DNA of 64,000 nt from Nonomuraea helvata (GTDB lineage: Bacteria; Actinomycetota; Actinomycetes; Streptosporangiales; Streptosporangiaceae): the NCBI RefSeq assembly GCF_039535785.1, contig NZ_BAAAXV010000008.1:930001-994000 (forward strand), given 5' to 3'. The translations under genes and the position numbers were made by a program. Positions 55,498 to 64,000 of the stretch are shown here, one piece after another; within the stretch, counting starts at the first letter, position 1, and every line of letters starts with the position of its first letter. Under the pieces are notes generated by a model. The model saw nothing but the letters and a program-made list of their open reading frames with translations. It searched no databases and was not told the DNA's origin.

Positions 55498-56202
55498 GAG
55501 AGATCTCCTCTTGAGGGTTGGGAACTCCGGGCGGTGCCCGGATCTCTCTGCGGAGCGCCATATCAGTCCCGAAAGACATCGATATGGGCTGCGGATCACC
55601 TTTCAAGCTAGGTTGCGGCGGTGGGCGAAGTCATCCGGCAGAGGCAAAACTCCCGGCAGTCAGAAATTGCTCAGGAGCGCGTTACAGGAATGGACGGAAG
55701 GCCCTCCGCTACGGTGCGCTACATCACTGACATGCGCCGTTATGTTTGCTAAAGGGACTTCCAGGGCGGCGGTCCAGCTTTTTGCCGTCCCCCCGCCCAC
55801 GGCGGGGCTTCTCGGCCGCAGACGGGGCGCGGGTAAAGTGCCCCGCCGTCCCGCCGTGCGCCGCGAATGCCGGTGGAAAAGGCGGCGGCGGACAGTCCGC
55901 GCCGTTCAGGTCTTCGGGCCGCCCCGTCAAGTGATGCGAGGGTAGACCATGGCGCAGTCCGGCAGTGGCGGGCGTGACCGGAGGCGCCGGCGAGTCTTTA
56001 CCGCGACGACGGCCCCGCCGCGCCAGGAGCACTGACCGGTCGGTCAAGGTGGTGTTGTCAGACGCTCACACATCGTCACCTTCGGGGCAGTTTTTCGGGC
56101 GATGGCGCTGGAAATCTCCATGTCAGAGACATCCTCGGACGCACCCGCCGAGGCCAGTCCCCTCGGATGCGCGGCGTCCGGGCCGGCCCGTTGGAGGTAG
56201 CC
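55498..56202. other. 705-bp region without a recognised gene
   Basis: Just upstream of the glycine-rich gene is an inverted repeat CCATATC/GATATGG (55558-55587). The rest has no ORF with convincing coding character. A 28-codon frame at 55949 (MAQSGSGGRDRRRRRVF...) has GAGGG upstream but no other support. A hairpin CCCCGCC-CAC-GGCGGGG lies near 55787-55805. I found no riboswitch or RNA gene that I could name. Confidence 0.4.
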
Positions 56203-56373
56203 ATGTTCGCCCTCGTCGCCGCCGTACTGTTCGTGCTCGCGCTCATCTTCGAGATCGCCGGTCTCGCCGTCGGCAGCGTGATCACGGTCGCCACGCTCGG
56301 CACCGCCGGGCTGCTCTGCGTCGCGCTCCACCTGATGGGCGTGGGCGCGGGATGGACCCCGCTGAAGAAGTGA
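56203..56373 (+). CDS. 56-residue membrane protein
   Basis: The product starts MFALVAAVLFVLALIFEIAGLAVGS at ATG 56203 with GGAGG five bases upstream. Two membrane helices cover nearly all of it, and the end is GAGWTPLKK. It is too short to assign to a family. It converges on the RNB ribonuclease gene, with a terminator hairpin between them. Confidence 0.65.
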   Translation: MFALVAAVLFVLALIFEIAGLAVGSVITVATLGTAGLLCVALHLMGVGAGWTPLKK

Positions 56374-56380
56374 TGCCTGG

Positions 56381-56420
56381 TCGAGGGCCGCGCACGGAGC
56401 GTCCGTGCGCGGCTTCTCGA
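56381..56420. terminator. Bidirectional terminator hairpin
   Basis: A perfect 12-bp stem (GCCGCGCACGGA and TCCGTGCGCGGC, loop GCG) is extended by outer TCGAG/CTCGA arms. It lies between the convergent small membrane gene and the RNB gene. Confidence 0.7.
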
Positions 56421-56424
56421 TGAG

Positions 56425-57843
56425 TCAGGTCGCCAGCGTGAAACGGACCTCGCGGGTCGCCGGGTCCGCCTGCGTCAGGCGTACCGTGACCTGCTCGCCC
56501 AGGGGGAGCGGGCCCTCGCAGCGGGCGATCACGGCCGGGTCGGCGAGCTGCACCTGCCCGCCGCCGCGCCGCTCGTCCACGTCGATCACCACCGCCTCGA
56601 ACGCCTGCCCGATCCGCTCCCGCAGCAGGAACGCCTCCACCAGGTCCACGCACGCGCGCTCCACCGCCCCGGCCCGCCGCCCGGTCGCGGTCATGATGCC
56701 GGGCAGGCTCGCAAGCGCCGCCCTGATGTCGGACGGCACCGGCTCGCCGGCCGCCACGGCCAGGCACACCTCCGTCGCGTAGCGGTCGGCCAGGCGCCGC
56801 AGCGGCGCCGTGACGTGCGTGTACGGCGCCGCCACCGCCGCATGCTCGGCCAGCTTGGGCGGGGCACCGTCGAAGGCCACGTAGCCCGCGCCGCGCAGCA
56901 GCACCTTCGACTCGTGCAGGAACGCCGCCTGCTGCGCGTTCTTCGGGTCCAGGTCGTGCACCACGGCGCCGTAGGAGGCGCCGTCGGGCCACGGAACGTC
57001 CAGTGCCTGGGCCACCCTGCGGACCTTCGCCAGGTCGTCGGCGTGCGGCTGGGGCAGCACGCGAAGGATGCCGATCTCGGCGTCCAGCATCATCGCGGCC
57101 GCGGCCATGCCGGTCAGCAGCGAGATCTGCGCGTTCCACGCCTCGGCGGGCAGCGGCAGCCGGAACTCCAGCCGGTAGGCGCCATCGTCCCCGGGGACGA
57201 CCTCCTGCTCGGGCGTGGGCAGGGTGACACCGCCGCGCTCACGCTCGAGCGCCAGCCGGAGACGGCCGATCTCGGCCAGCAGCCCCAGCACGCCGTCGGC
57301 CGTGCCCGTGTCGACCGCCGCCTGCACGTAGGCGTAGTCCAGGCGCTCGCGGCTGCGCACGAGCGCTCGCTGCACGTCGGCGCCGACCGTGCGGCCGTCG
57401 GCGTCGAGGTCGATCCGCCACACCGCGGCCGGGCGCAGCGCGCCGGGCAGCAGGCTGGCCGCGTCCTCCGACAGGACCTTGGGGTGCAGCGGCACCTTGT
57501 CCGCGGGCAGGTAGACGGTCTCGCCCCTGGAGCGGGCCTCGGTGTCGATGACGCCGCCGGGGCGCACGAACGCGCCGACGTCCGCGATCGCGTACCAGAC
57601 ACGGTAGCCGCCGCGCACCCGCTCCAGGTGGACGGCCTGGTCGAGGTCCATCGAGCCGGGCGGGTCGATGGTGACGAACGGCACCTCGGACAGGTCCTCG
57701 GCGTCGAGCCGGGGCGCTCGCGCCACCCCTGCGGCCTCGTCGAGCACGGCGCTGGGGAAGTCGGCCGGGAGGCCGAGCTCCCGCCCGACGCGCGCGAACC
57801 CGTCCTCCAGCTTCAGGGGTATCTGATCGGGAACCTGAATCAC
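56425..57843 (-). CDS. RNB-domain ribonuclease (RNase II/R family)
   Basis: The 472-residue protein contains the RNB catalytic domain: PFVTIDPPGSMDLDQAVHLE with the metal-binding Asp residues, YAIADVGAFVRPGG, GETVYLPADKVPLHPKVLSE and HVTAPLRRLADRYA. A C-terminal OB-like part follows. It lacks the N-terminal cold-shock domains of full RNase R, so it is a short family member. It would degrade RNA 3' to 5'. GTG at 57843 is the start. Confidence 0.9.
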   Translation of the reverse strand: MIQVPDQIPLKLEDGFARVGRELGLPADFPSAVLDEAAGVARAPRLDAEDLSEVPFVTIDPPGSMDLDQAVHLERVRGGYRVWYAIADVGAFVRPGGVIDTEARSRGETVYLPADKVPLHPKVLSEDAASLLPGALRPAAVWRIDLDADGRTVGADVQRALVRSRERLDYAYVQAAVDTGTADGVLGLLAEIGRLRLALERERGGVTLPTPEQEVVPGDDGAYRLEFRLPLPAEAWNAQISLLTGMAAAAMMLDAEIGILRVLPQPHADDLAKVRRVAQALDVPWPDGASYGAVVHDLDPKNAQQAAFLHESKVLLRGAGYVAFDGAPPKLAEHAAVAAPYTHVTAPLRRLADRYATEVCLAVAAGEPVPSDIRAALASLPGIMTATGRRAGAVERACVDLVEAFLLRERIGQAFEAVVIDVDERRGGGQVQLADPAVIARCEGPLPLGEQVTVRLTQADPATREVRFTLAT

Positions 57844-57867
57844 TCTGCCAACCTACAGGGCGGCCGA

Positions 57868-58191
57868 TCAGGTGAGGTGGCCCTCCAGGCCGGTGATCCG
57901 CAGCAGCCGCCGCATCGTGGGCGGGACGCCGGTGAGGCGCATCGCGGTGTGCCGGCGCGCGGCGTGGTTGCGGACCGAGACGAGGATGCCGAGCCCGGCC
58001 GCGTCGATGAAGGTGAGCCCGCTCACCTCGATGAGGAGCGTGGCCTGTCTTCGCGAGGCGCCTCCCGCCTCCCTCAGCAGCCCGAACAGGTAACCGCGAA
58101 GCTGCTCGGTGGTGGCGATGTCGAGGTCTCCGGACACGCTGACGGTCAGGGTCTCATTGCGGCGGCTGGTGGTCAGGTGCAGTGGCTGCAT
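57868..58191 (-). CDS. STAS-domain anti-sigma factor antagonist-like protein
   Basis: This 107-residue protein is a single STAS domain (SVSGDLDIATTEQLRGYL, LIEVSGLTFIDAAGLGILVSV). In RsbV/SpoIIAA-type antagonists the phosphorylated Ser lies in DSSG; here the corresponding stretch is DAAG, so it cannot be switched in the classic way. The ATG at 58191 has GGAG six bases upstream. The frame is open to ATG 58269. It may be constitutively active or belong to another STAS subgroup. Confidence 0.8.
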   Translation of the reverse strand: MQPLHLTTSRRNETLTVSVSGDLDIATTEQLRGYLFGLLREAGGASRRQATLLIEVSGLTFIDAAGLGILVSVRNHAARRHTAMRLTGVPPTMRRLLRITGLEGHLT

Positions 58192-58402
58192 GTCGGCTCC
58201 GCGCTCTGTCAGGGCCGGAACCTCCTGCCGGTTGCGCGGGCCAGCCCTTGCCGTGGGCACCAGAGTCATGACGCGTCACGTAGTGCGACGATGTTTGACG
58301 CTAAGTGTACATGCCGGGTCAGGCGTGAACCGTGATTCGGGGGGACAGAACGGATCCGCGAGGATCAGTTCCGATTACCCAGATGTAAAAACATCACACC
58401 AA

Positions 58403-58987
58403 TCAGCGGGGCTCCAGCCCGCGAAGGATGAGATCGCACAATGCGGCGAAGTCGTCCTCGATGTCCGGCAGGCTCCAGTCGGCGGCGTGCGCCGGGTTGT
58501 GGAAGCGGCCGAAGGCGTCGAACACGGCACGGGCCGCGGCGGCCGGGTCGGGAGCGGCGAACTCGCCCCGGGCGACGCCGGCCTCGACGATCTGCTGGAC
58601 CTGGCCGACCAGGTCGGCGATGTGCCGCTCGATGACCTTGCTGGACTCGCCCACCAGCACCGTGTACGTGGCGAACAGCTCGGGGTCGCCGAGGGCCTTC
58701 TTGCGCTTGGCGCGGAACAGGGTGCTCAGCCACTCGCGCAGCCGCACGGGGGCCGGCGCGTCGGAGGCCAGGACGATGCCCAGCTCGGCGTGCGACTCGT
58801 CCAGCCAGCGCTGGGTGACGGCCTCGCGCAGGGCCGCCTTGCTGGGGAAGTGCCGGTAGACGCTGCCGTGGCTGACGCCGAGCGCCCGCGCGACGTCGAC
58901 GACCGTCGCCTTGGCGGGACCGTAGCGGCGCAGGACGTCCTGGGCCGCCGTGAGAATCTGATCCGCCGTCAGGATGCCGTCTGTCAT
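58403..58987 (-). CDS. TetR-family transcriptional regulator
   Basis: The 194-residue regulator has a complete N-terminal HTH (LTADQILTAAQDVLRRYG, VVDVARALGVSHGSVYRHF) and a C-terminal ligand-binding domain of the kind seen in many actinobacterial TetRs. Its target is unknown. The neighbouring gene at 59118 is divergent, with 130 bp between starts, and is the most likely regulated partner. Confidence 0.9.
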   Translation of the reverse strand: MTDGILTADQILTAAQDVLRRYGPAKATVVDVARALGVSHGSVYRHFPSKAALREAVTQRWLDESHAELGIVLASDAPAPVRLREWLSTLFRAKRKKALGDPELFATYTVLVGESSKVIERHIADLVGQVQQIVEAGVARGEFAAPDPAAAARAVFDAFGRFHNPAHAADWSLPDIEDDFAALCDLILRGLEPR

Positions 58988-59117
58988 ATTTCCAATTCTG
59001 TCAGCCGATTGGCTGTGCGTGATGCGGCGGTTCGTATGCGGATAAATGGCACTGAATCGTGGTCGGTGACACTACGCTGCTACCGCTATCAGGTACGAGG
59101 GGGAAGCAGACGACATC

Positions 59118-59804
59118 GTGTGGATCGCCGTCGCAGTCTTGGGGGCCGCCGTCGTGGGCGCGGTGGTCTGGTGGTTCCGTCGTGACCCGGTCGCCGGTGG
59201 GGCGGGCGACCGGTTCGAGATGGACGTGGATCTCGGGCTCGCGCCCGAGACCGAGCCCGCGTTCATGGAGGGCCTGCGGGCCTACCCGCTACGGGCGGAG
59301 GTGTCGCGCGGGGTGCTCACGACGTACGAGCCGCCCCGGCTGATCTCTTTGCACCTGCTCGCCGACGCCTTCGCGGCCAGGGGGAACGCCGCGTTGCATG
59401 ATCCGCAGGGCGCGGTCGCGGCCCTGGTCGCGCAGCTCACTGCAGTGGAGCGGCCTGGGGTGCTGCACCTGCGCGCGGACTGGCTGGACGGCGAGGTGGA
59501 CGGTATGGACCGGGCCCGCTTCGCCGAGGCGGTGCGCGAGGTCGTGTGCCCCGGCGGCGTCTGGTCCGCCCATGAGGCCATTGGAGCGTTGCAGGTCGCC
59601 ACCGGCGAGGCCAACACGATGATGCTGGACCTGGCCCGGCTGCTCGACCTCTACCGGGAGGCCCGCGAGAAGCAGCCGGAGGCCGCGGTGGAGGAGCTGC
59701 TGCGTGACGTCGCGCCGCGCCTGATCGCCGCCGGCGGTCCCGGGCTCACCTGGACGAAGCCGCCCACCCAGGACGACCTGACCACAGTGCTCCAGCCCCG
59801 GTGA
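59118..59804 (+). CDS. Membrane-anchored protein of unknown function
   Basis: The 228-residue product starts with a single membrane anchor (MWIAVAVLGAAVVGAVVWWF), then a soluble region with no family that I recognise (VDLGLAPETEPAFMEG, LISLHLLADAFAARG). It ends LTWTKPPTQDDLTTVLQPR. GTG at 59118 is the start. It lies divergent to the TetR gene and upstream of the alpha-galactosidase. Confidence 0.65.
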   Translation: MWIAVAVLGAAVVGAVVWWFRRDPVAGGAGDRFEMDVDLGLAPETEPAFMEGLRAYPLRAEVSRGVLTTYEPPRLISLHLLADAFAARGNAALHDPQGAVAALVAQLTAVERPGVLHLRADWLDGEVDGMDRARFAEAVREVVCPGGVWSAHEAIGALQVATGEANTMMLDLARLLDLYREAREKQPEAAVEELLRDVAPRLIAAGGPGLTWTKPPTQDDLTTVLQPR

Positions 59805-59915
59805 GGCGGGAAACGGGCGCCTCTGCCGAAGAGGCATCCCCGTGATCAGGTCAAGTGCCTCATTCCTGTAGGTTCGCGTGGTATCGACGAGCGTCTGCTG
59901 ACTGAGGAGCCCGAC

Positions 59916-61997
59916 TTGACACCCCTCATCTTGTCCGCCGCAGGCACTGCCCTCGTCCTCGACGGACCTGGGCTGCCGCGGGTACGCCACTTCGGCGCCG
60001 ACCTCGGACCCGCCGCCGGGTCCGACCTGCTGCCCGCACTGGCGTCCTTGACCCCCGCGCTGCCGCTGCTGCCCGCCCAGGCGGACAACTGGTACGGCCG
60101 GCCGGGCCTGTCGGGCGGCCGGGCCGGCGAGCACTGGCCGGTGCGCTGGACGCTGGACCGGCTCGACGTGGACGCCACCCCCGGGCGGGGAGGCACGGTG
60201 ACCGTCGTGGCCTCCGACGCCCGGGCGGGTCTGGAGCTGGTGAGCGAGCTGGCCATGGACGCCGGCGGCCTGGTGACGATGCGGCACACGGTCACGAACA
60301 CCGCCGCCTCGCCGTACCGGCTGGAGGGGTTGACCTGCGCCCTGCCGGTGCCGGCGCGCGCCGGCGAGCTGCTGGACTTCACCGGGCGGTGGGCGCTGGA
60401 GAAGGTGCCGCAGCGCACGGCGTTCGCCCAGGGCGTGTGGTCCAGGGAGAACCGGCGCGGCCGGACCGGGCACGACGGCACGGGGCTGCTGGTGGCCGGG
60501 ACCGAGGGGTTCGGGTTCAGAGCCGGCGAGGTGTGGGCGGTGCACGCCGCCTGGAGCGGCAACCACGTCCACTACGCCGAGCGGGTACCCGAGGGGCCGG
60601 CGCTGCTGGCGGCGGGCGAGCTGCTCGAGCCCGGCGAGATCGTCCTGGCCGAGGGGGAGAGCTACCGCACGCCGCTGGTGTACTTCACCTGGTCGGGCAG
60701 CGGTCTGGACGAGGCGAGCACCCGGCTCCACGACCACCTGCGCGCCGCCCGGCCGCTGCCGGTCCGGCCCGTCACACTGAACAACTGGGAGGCCACCTAC
60801 TTCGACCACGGCCTCGACCGGCTGCTGGAGCTGGCCGACAAGGCCGCGGCGGCCGGCATCGAGCGGTTCGTGCTCGACGACGGCTGGTTCCGCCACCGCC
60901 GCGACGACGGGGCGGGGCTCGGCGACTGGTACGTCGACGAGGGCGTGTGGCCGAACGGCCTGCACCCGCTGGCCGAGCACGTGCGCAAGCTCGGCATGCA
61001 GTTCGGGCTCTGGTTCGAGCCCGAGATGGTCAACCCGGACTCCGACCTGCTGCGCGCGCACCCCGACTGGGTGCTCGGCCAGTCCGAGCGCATGCCGCCG
61101 CCGCAGCGCCACCAGCAGGTGCTCGACCTGGCCAGGCCCGAGGCGTACGACTACCTGCTGGAGCGCCTGGACAGCCTGGTCAGCGAGTACGAGCTCGACT
61201 ACATCAAGTGGGACCACAACCGCGACATCGCCGAGCCCGTCCACGACGGGGTGCCCGGAGTGCACGCGCAGACGCTGGCCACGTACCGGCTGCTGGACGA
61301 GCTGCGTGCCCGCCACCCCGGGCTGGAGATCGAGTCGTGCTCGTCGGGCGGCGCGCGCATCGACTTCGGCATCCTGGCGCGTACCGACCGGGTGTGGACC
61401 TCCGACAGCAACGACGCGTTCGACCGGCAGGCCATCCAGCGCTGGACCGGGCTGCTCGTGCCGCCGGAGCGGATGGGCAGCCACGTCGGCGCCCCGCAGG
61501 ACCACAACTCGGGGCGCTCGCTGCCGCTGGCCTTCCGCGCCGCGACCGCGCTGTTCGGGCACATGGGCGTGGAGTGGGACCTGACCTCGGCGAGCGAGGC
61601 CGAGCTGGAGGAGCTGGCCGAGTGGATCGCGCTGCACAAGCGGCTGCGGCCGGTGCTGCACGCGGGCCGGGTGGTGCGGGCCGACCATCCCGACCCGACG
61701 GCGCTGCTGCACGGGGTGGTGCTGCCCGAGCGCGGCGTGTTCGCGTACGCCCAGCTCACCTCGAGAGTGGCCATCGGCCCCGCGCCGCTGCGCCTGCCCG
61801 GGCTCGACCCGGCCGGCACGTACGAGGTGCGCGTCGCCGTGCCCAAGACCCCCGCGTCGAACATGCCGCAGTGGTCGACACCGCAGTGGATGGCCGGTCC
61901 GGTACGGCTGAGCGGCGCGGTCCTGGGCGAGCTGGGTCTGCCCGCCCCGGCGCTGCGGCCCACCACCGCGCTCGTCATCGAGGTCGAGAAGGTCTAG
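59916..61997 (+). CDS. Alpha-galactosidase, glycoside hydrolase family 36
   Basis: This 693-residue enzyme hydrolyses alpha-galactosides. The N-terminal beta-sandwich (about 1-290) is followed by the catalytic barrel, with the nucleophile Asp433 in YIKWDHNRDI and the acid/base Asp497 in VWTSDSNDAFDR, and a C-terminal beta domain. FGLWFEPEMVNPDSDL is a further family mark. It starts with TTG at 59916. No signal peptide is visible, so it is cytoplasmic and presumably acts on imported sugars. No sugar transporter adjoins it. Confidence 0.92.
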   Translation: MTPLILSAAGTALVLDGPGLPRVRHFGADLGPAAGSDLLPALASLTPALPLLPAQADNWYGRPGLSGGRAGEHWPVRWTLDRLDVDATPGRGGTVTVVASDARAGLELVSELAMDAGGLVTMRHTVTNTAASPYRLEGLTCALPVPARAGELLDFTGRWALEKVPQRTAFAQGVWSRENRRGRTGHDGTGLLVAGTEGFGFRAGEVWAVHAAWSGNHVHYAERVPEGPALLAAGELLEPGEIVLAEGESYRTPLVYFTWSGSGLDEASTRLHDHLRAARPLPVRPVTLNNWEATYFDHGLDRLLELADKAAAAGIERFVLDDGWFRHRRDDGAGLGDWYVDEGVWPNGLHPLAEHVRKLGMQFGLWFEPEMVNPDSDLLRAHPDWVLGQSERMPPPQRHQQVLDLARPEAYDYLLERLDSLVSEYELDYIKWDHNRDIAEPVHDGVPGVHAQTLATYRLLDELRARHPGLEIESCSSGGARIDFGILARTDRVWTSDSNDAFDRQAIQRWTGLLVPPERMGSHVGAPQDHNSGRSLPLAFRAATALFGHMGVEWDLTSASEAELEELAEWIALHKRLRPVLHAGRVVRADHPDPTALLHGVVLPERGVFAYAQLTSRVAIGPAPLRLPGLDPAGTYEVRVAVPKTPASNMPQWSTPQWMAGPVRLSGAVLGELGLPAPALRPTTALVIEVEKV

Positions 61998-62077
61998 AGC
62001 CAGGTCACGTACGGGTCATACGGTGAAGGCGCTTTAATGGCGCCGCAATCGCGCCGTTCGTGATCAGGTAACACGCC

Positions 62078-62914
62078 GTGGACACACTGGGCGGCATGAG
62101 CGATGCACCCAAGGTGTCGAACGGAAACCGGAGCTCCTGGTGGCGGGAGGTCGTCGAGTTGGCCGCGCTGTTCCTCGCGGTCGGCCTGGCGCACCTGCTC
62201 GCGACCCTGCTCGGCCGCCAGGAGCCCGGCCCTGCCGTGCTGGTGGGGCTGGGAGCGGCGTTGATCGCCGGGACGGCGCTGCACAAACGGCTGGGCCGAC
62301 GGAGCGTACGGAAGGCGGCCCCGCTGCCCGTGGAGGGCGGCGCGGGCCCGCCCATGATGTTGTGGCGCATTCGCATGCGGGTGGTGGAGCGGCCGGGCCG
62401 GCTCGCCGCCGTGGCGGGCGCGTTCGGGCGGCTGGGCTGCAACATCCTGGCGCTGCACATCGCGCCGACGGGCAGCAGCGCCATCACGCCCGCCGGATGT
62501 GACGCGCTGGACGAGTTCGTCATCGAGGCGCCGCGGGGGCTGGCCCGTGATGTGCTGGCCGGGGCGCTGACCGGGGCCGGCGGGCTGGACGTGGTGATCG
62601 TGCCGGCCCAGGTCAAGGATCTCACCGACCCCGGCGTGCAGGCTCTTGTCCTGGCGCAGCGGGTGAGCGCGGACCCTGACCGGCTGCCCGAGGCCATGGC
62701 GGAGCTGCTGCGGGTCCCGCAGGTCGAGTGGCGGCGGCCGGGCGACACCGTGGATGATGGAGCCGAGCTCAACACCACCATGGTGATCTCTGTCAACCCG
62801 GACCGCGCCCTGCTGATCCGGCGTCCGGAGTTGCCGTTCACCCCCACCGAGGCCGCCCGTGCCGCCGCCCTGACGGCGACGGCCCGCGAGGCCCGCTACA
62901 GCGCCTCCGGTTGA
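62078..62914 (+). CDS. Membrane protein with ACT-like regulatory domain
   Basis: The 278-residue product has two membrane helices near residues 25-65 (VVELAALFLAVGLAHLLATLL, AVLVGLGAALIAGTAL), then an ACT-like domain (IRMRVVERPGRLAAVAGAFGRLGCNILALHI) that normally binds amino acids, and another 100 residues of similar alpha/beta character. The ligand and role are unknown. GTG 62078 or ATG 62096 may be the start. Confidence 0.7.
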   Translation: MDTLGGMSDAPKVSNGNRSSWWREVVELAALFLAVGLAHLLATLLGRQEPGPAVLVGLGAALIAGTALHKRLGRRSVRKAAPLPVEGGAGPPMMLWRIRMRVVERPGRLAAVAGAFGRLGCNILALHIAPTGSSAITPAGCDALDEFVIEAPRGLARDVLAGALTGAGGLDVVIVPAQVKDLTDPGVQALVLAQRVSADPDRLPEAMAELLRVPQVEWRRPGDTVDDGAELNTTMVISVNPDRALLIRRPELPFTPTEAARAAALTATAREARYSASG

Positions 62915-62942
62915 TCGGGTGCGGCGGGTGGGGGTCCGGGGT

Positions 62943-64000
62943 CTACCTGGAAACCTCCTTGGTCCAGCGTTCCAGGCCGCTCGCGTCGATGGGCAGGGCG
63001 TCCGAGAGGATCTCGGCGCCGGACGCGGTGACCAGCAGGTCGTCCTCGATCCGTACGCCGATCCCGCGCAGCTCCGGCGGGAGCGTGCGGTCGTGGGCGT
63101 GGAAGTAGAGGCCGGGCTCGACGGTGAGCACCATCCCGGCCTCCATGACCGCCCCGTGGTACGCCTCCGGGCGGGACTGGGCGCAGTCGTGCACGTCGAG
63201 GCCCAGGTGGTGGCCGATGCCGCAGATCAGGTAGCGGCGGTGGTGCTGGCCCTGGTCCGACAGGGCCTCGTCCACCGAGACCGGCAGCAGCCCCCAGTCG
63301 TCCAGGCCGCGCGCGATGACCTCCATGGCCGCGTGGTGGAAGTCGGTGAAGCGGTGGCCGGGGCCGACCTGCGCCATGCCCGCCCGGTGCGCCTTCTCCA
63401 CCAGGTCGTGCACCTGCCGCTGGGCGGGGGAGAAGGTGCCCGAGGCGGGGAAGGTGCGGGTGACGTCGGCGGTGTAGCCGCTGCGTACCTCCAGACCCAT
63501 GTCGAGCAGGAGCAGCTCGTCGGGCAGGACGGGACCGTCGCAGCGGACCCAGTGCAGGGTGGGGGCGTGCGGGCCGCTGCCGACGATGGTGGGGTAGCCG
63601 GGGCCGTTGCCGTACGCCCTGGCGTACCGGTCGAACGTGCCCTGCAGCCACCGCTCGCCCGCGCCCTCGACGGCCGCCGGGAGCTCGGCCAGCACCGCCG
63701 CGAAGCCCTCGACGGTACGGTCCACGGCCTCGCGGAGCTGGCCGATCTCCCACTCGTCCTTGATCATGCGCAGCTCGGCCAGCACGCGCGGGACGTCGTC
63801 CTGCGGCTGCGCGGGGTCGGTGAAGTCGCTCAGCGGCCGCACCTCGGCGCCGAGCGCCACCGACCACTCCGCGAGTGACGGGGACGGGCCCACCCACAGC
63901 TCCCCGTATGCCGCGTCGGCGAAGAAGCCGATCTCGCCGGGGCGGGCGGGCGGGGGAAGGTACAGGGTGGCGGCGCCGTCCACGATCACGGCCACGGCGT
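62943..64000 (-). CDS. M24-family aminopeptidase (Xaa-Pro type), 5' truncated by the window
   Basis: The visible 350 or so residues form a pita-bread metallopeptidase: LLLDMGLEVRSGYTADVTRTF with the two metal-binding Asp, GIGHHLGLDVHD with the His ligand, TVEPGLYFHAHD and GVRIEDDLLVT with the Glu ligands. This is the aminopeptidase P/prolidase pattern, cleaving N-terminal residues before proline. The gene reads off the window edge, so the N-terminal domain and start are not seen. Confidence 0.9.
   Translation of the reverse strand, partial: AVAVIVDGAATLYLPPPARPGEIGFFADAAYGELWVGPSPSLAEWSVALGAEVRPLSDFTDPAQPQDDVPRVLAELRMIKDEWEIGQLREAVDRTVEGFAAVLAELPAAVEGAGERWLQGTFDRYARAYGNGPGYPTIVGSGPHAPTLHWVRCDGPVLPDELLLLDMGLEVRSGYTADVTRTFPASGTFSPAQRQVHDLVEKAHRAGMAQVGPGHRFTDFHHAAMEVIARGLDDWGLLPVSVDEALSDQGQHHRRYLICGIGHHLGLDVHDCAQSRPEAYHGAVMEAGMVLTVEPGLYFHAHDRTLPPELRGIGVRIEDDLLVTASGAEILSDALPIDASGLERWTKEVSR

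Noticed and set aside
55949..56035. 28-codon frame MAQSGSGGRDRRRRRVF...
   Set aside because: Only a weak upstream GAGGG supports it; no other coding evidence.

Overview
The window is a 64-kb piece of a high-GC actinobacterial chromosome. Most starts carry GGAGG-type ribosome binding sites and many are GTG. It holds a complete Pup-proteasome locus (arc, dop, pup, prcB, prcA, pafA, pafB, pafC, tatA, tatC, helY) together with metH, a PAC2 protein, a RecB-like nuclease and trmI. From memory, this neighbourhood is shared with Mycobacterium and Streptomyces. The protein set and a SERSERTN-type start-site repeat suggest a Streptosporangiaceae relative such as Nonomuraea; that is inference. I recognised no tRNA, rRNA or CRISPR array.

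Layout. 1-4.0 kb: a 5'-cut sugar-nucleotide SDR, an isochorismatase-fold hydrolase, an epimerase, a TetR-like protein without a visible HTH, and PAC2. 4.2-9.1 kb: a universal stress protein gene with a frame break, then metH and a HAD phosphatase. 9.1-9.3 kb: a degenerate 32-bp tandem repeat. 10.3-16.3 kb: a five-gene peptide/nickel-type ABC importer. 16.5-19.7 kb: a LuxR-type response regulator and its histidine kinase, separated by an IscB-like (OMEGA) nuclease remnant. 19.8-25.8 kb: RecB-like nuclease, site-2 protease, FHA protein, GAF protein and a double GNAT. 25.8-49.4 kb: trmI and the Pup-proteasome region, interspersed with an acyltransferase, an endonuclease VII-type nuclease, a DinB2-like polymerase, an orphan sugar-binding lipoprotein, two FKBP lipoproteins, small secreted proteins, regulators and a lipid kinase. 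49.4-64 kb: helY, a small Cys/Trp/Arg-rich peptide gene abutting an ABC exporter, a secreted polyglycine protein, an RNB ribonuclease, a STAS protein, a TetR regulator, a GH36 alpha-galactosidase, an ACT-domain membrane protein and a 5'-cut M24 peptidase.

How the genes work together. Pup ends in GGQ, so Dop must deamidate it before PafA ligates it to lysines. ARC unfolds the conjugates and feeds them to the PrcAB 20S core. PafB and PafC are WYL-type regulators linked in mycobacteria to the DNA-damage response, and the Y-family polymerase and endonuclease VII-type nuclease lie inside the same locus. TatA and TatC form a Tat translocase.

The strongest candidates for something undescribed are the 41-residue peptide plus exporter at 52.8-54.7 kb and the IscB-like remnant at 17.3-18.4 kb. 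Smaller unusual items are the HTH-less TetR-like protein with a nearby palindrome, a promoter whose spacer is an operator, a stop codon caught in a 14-bp tandem repeat, and a perfect CRP-type site.
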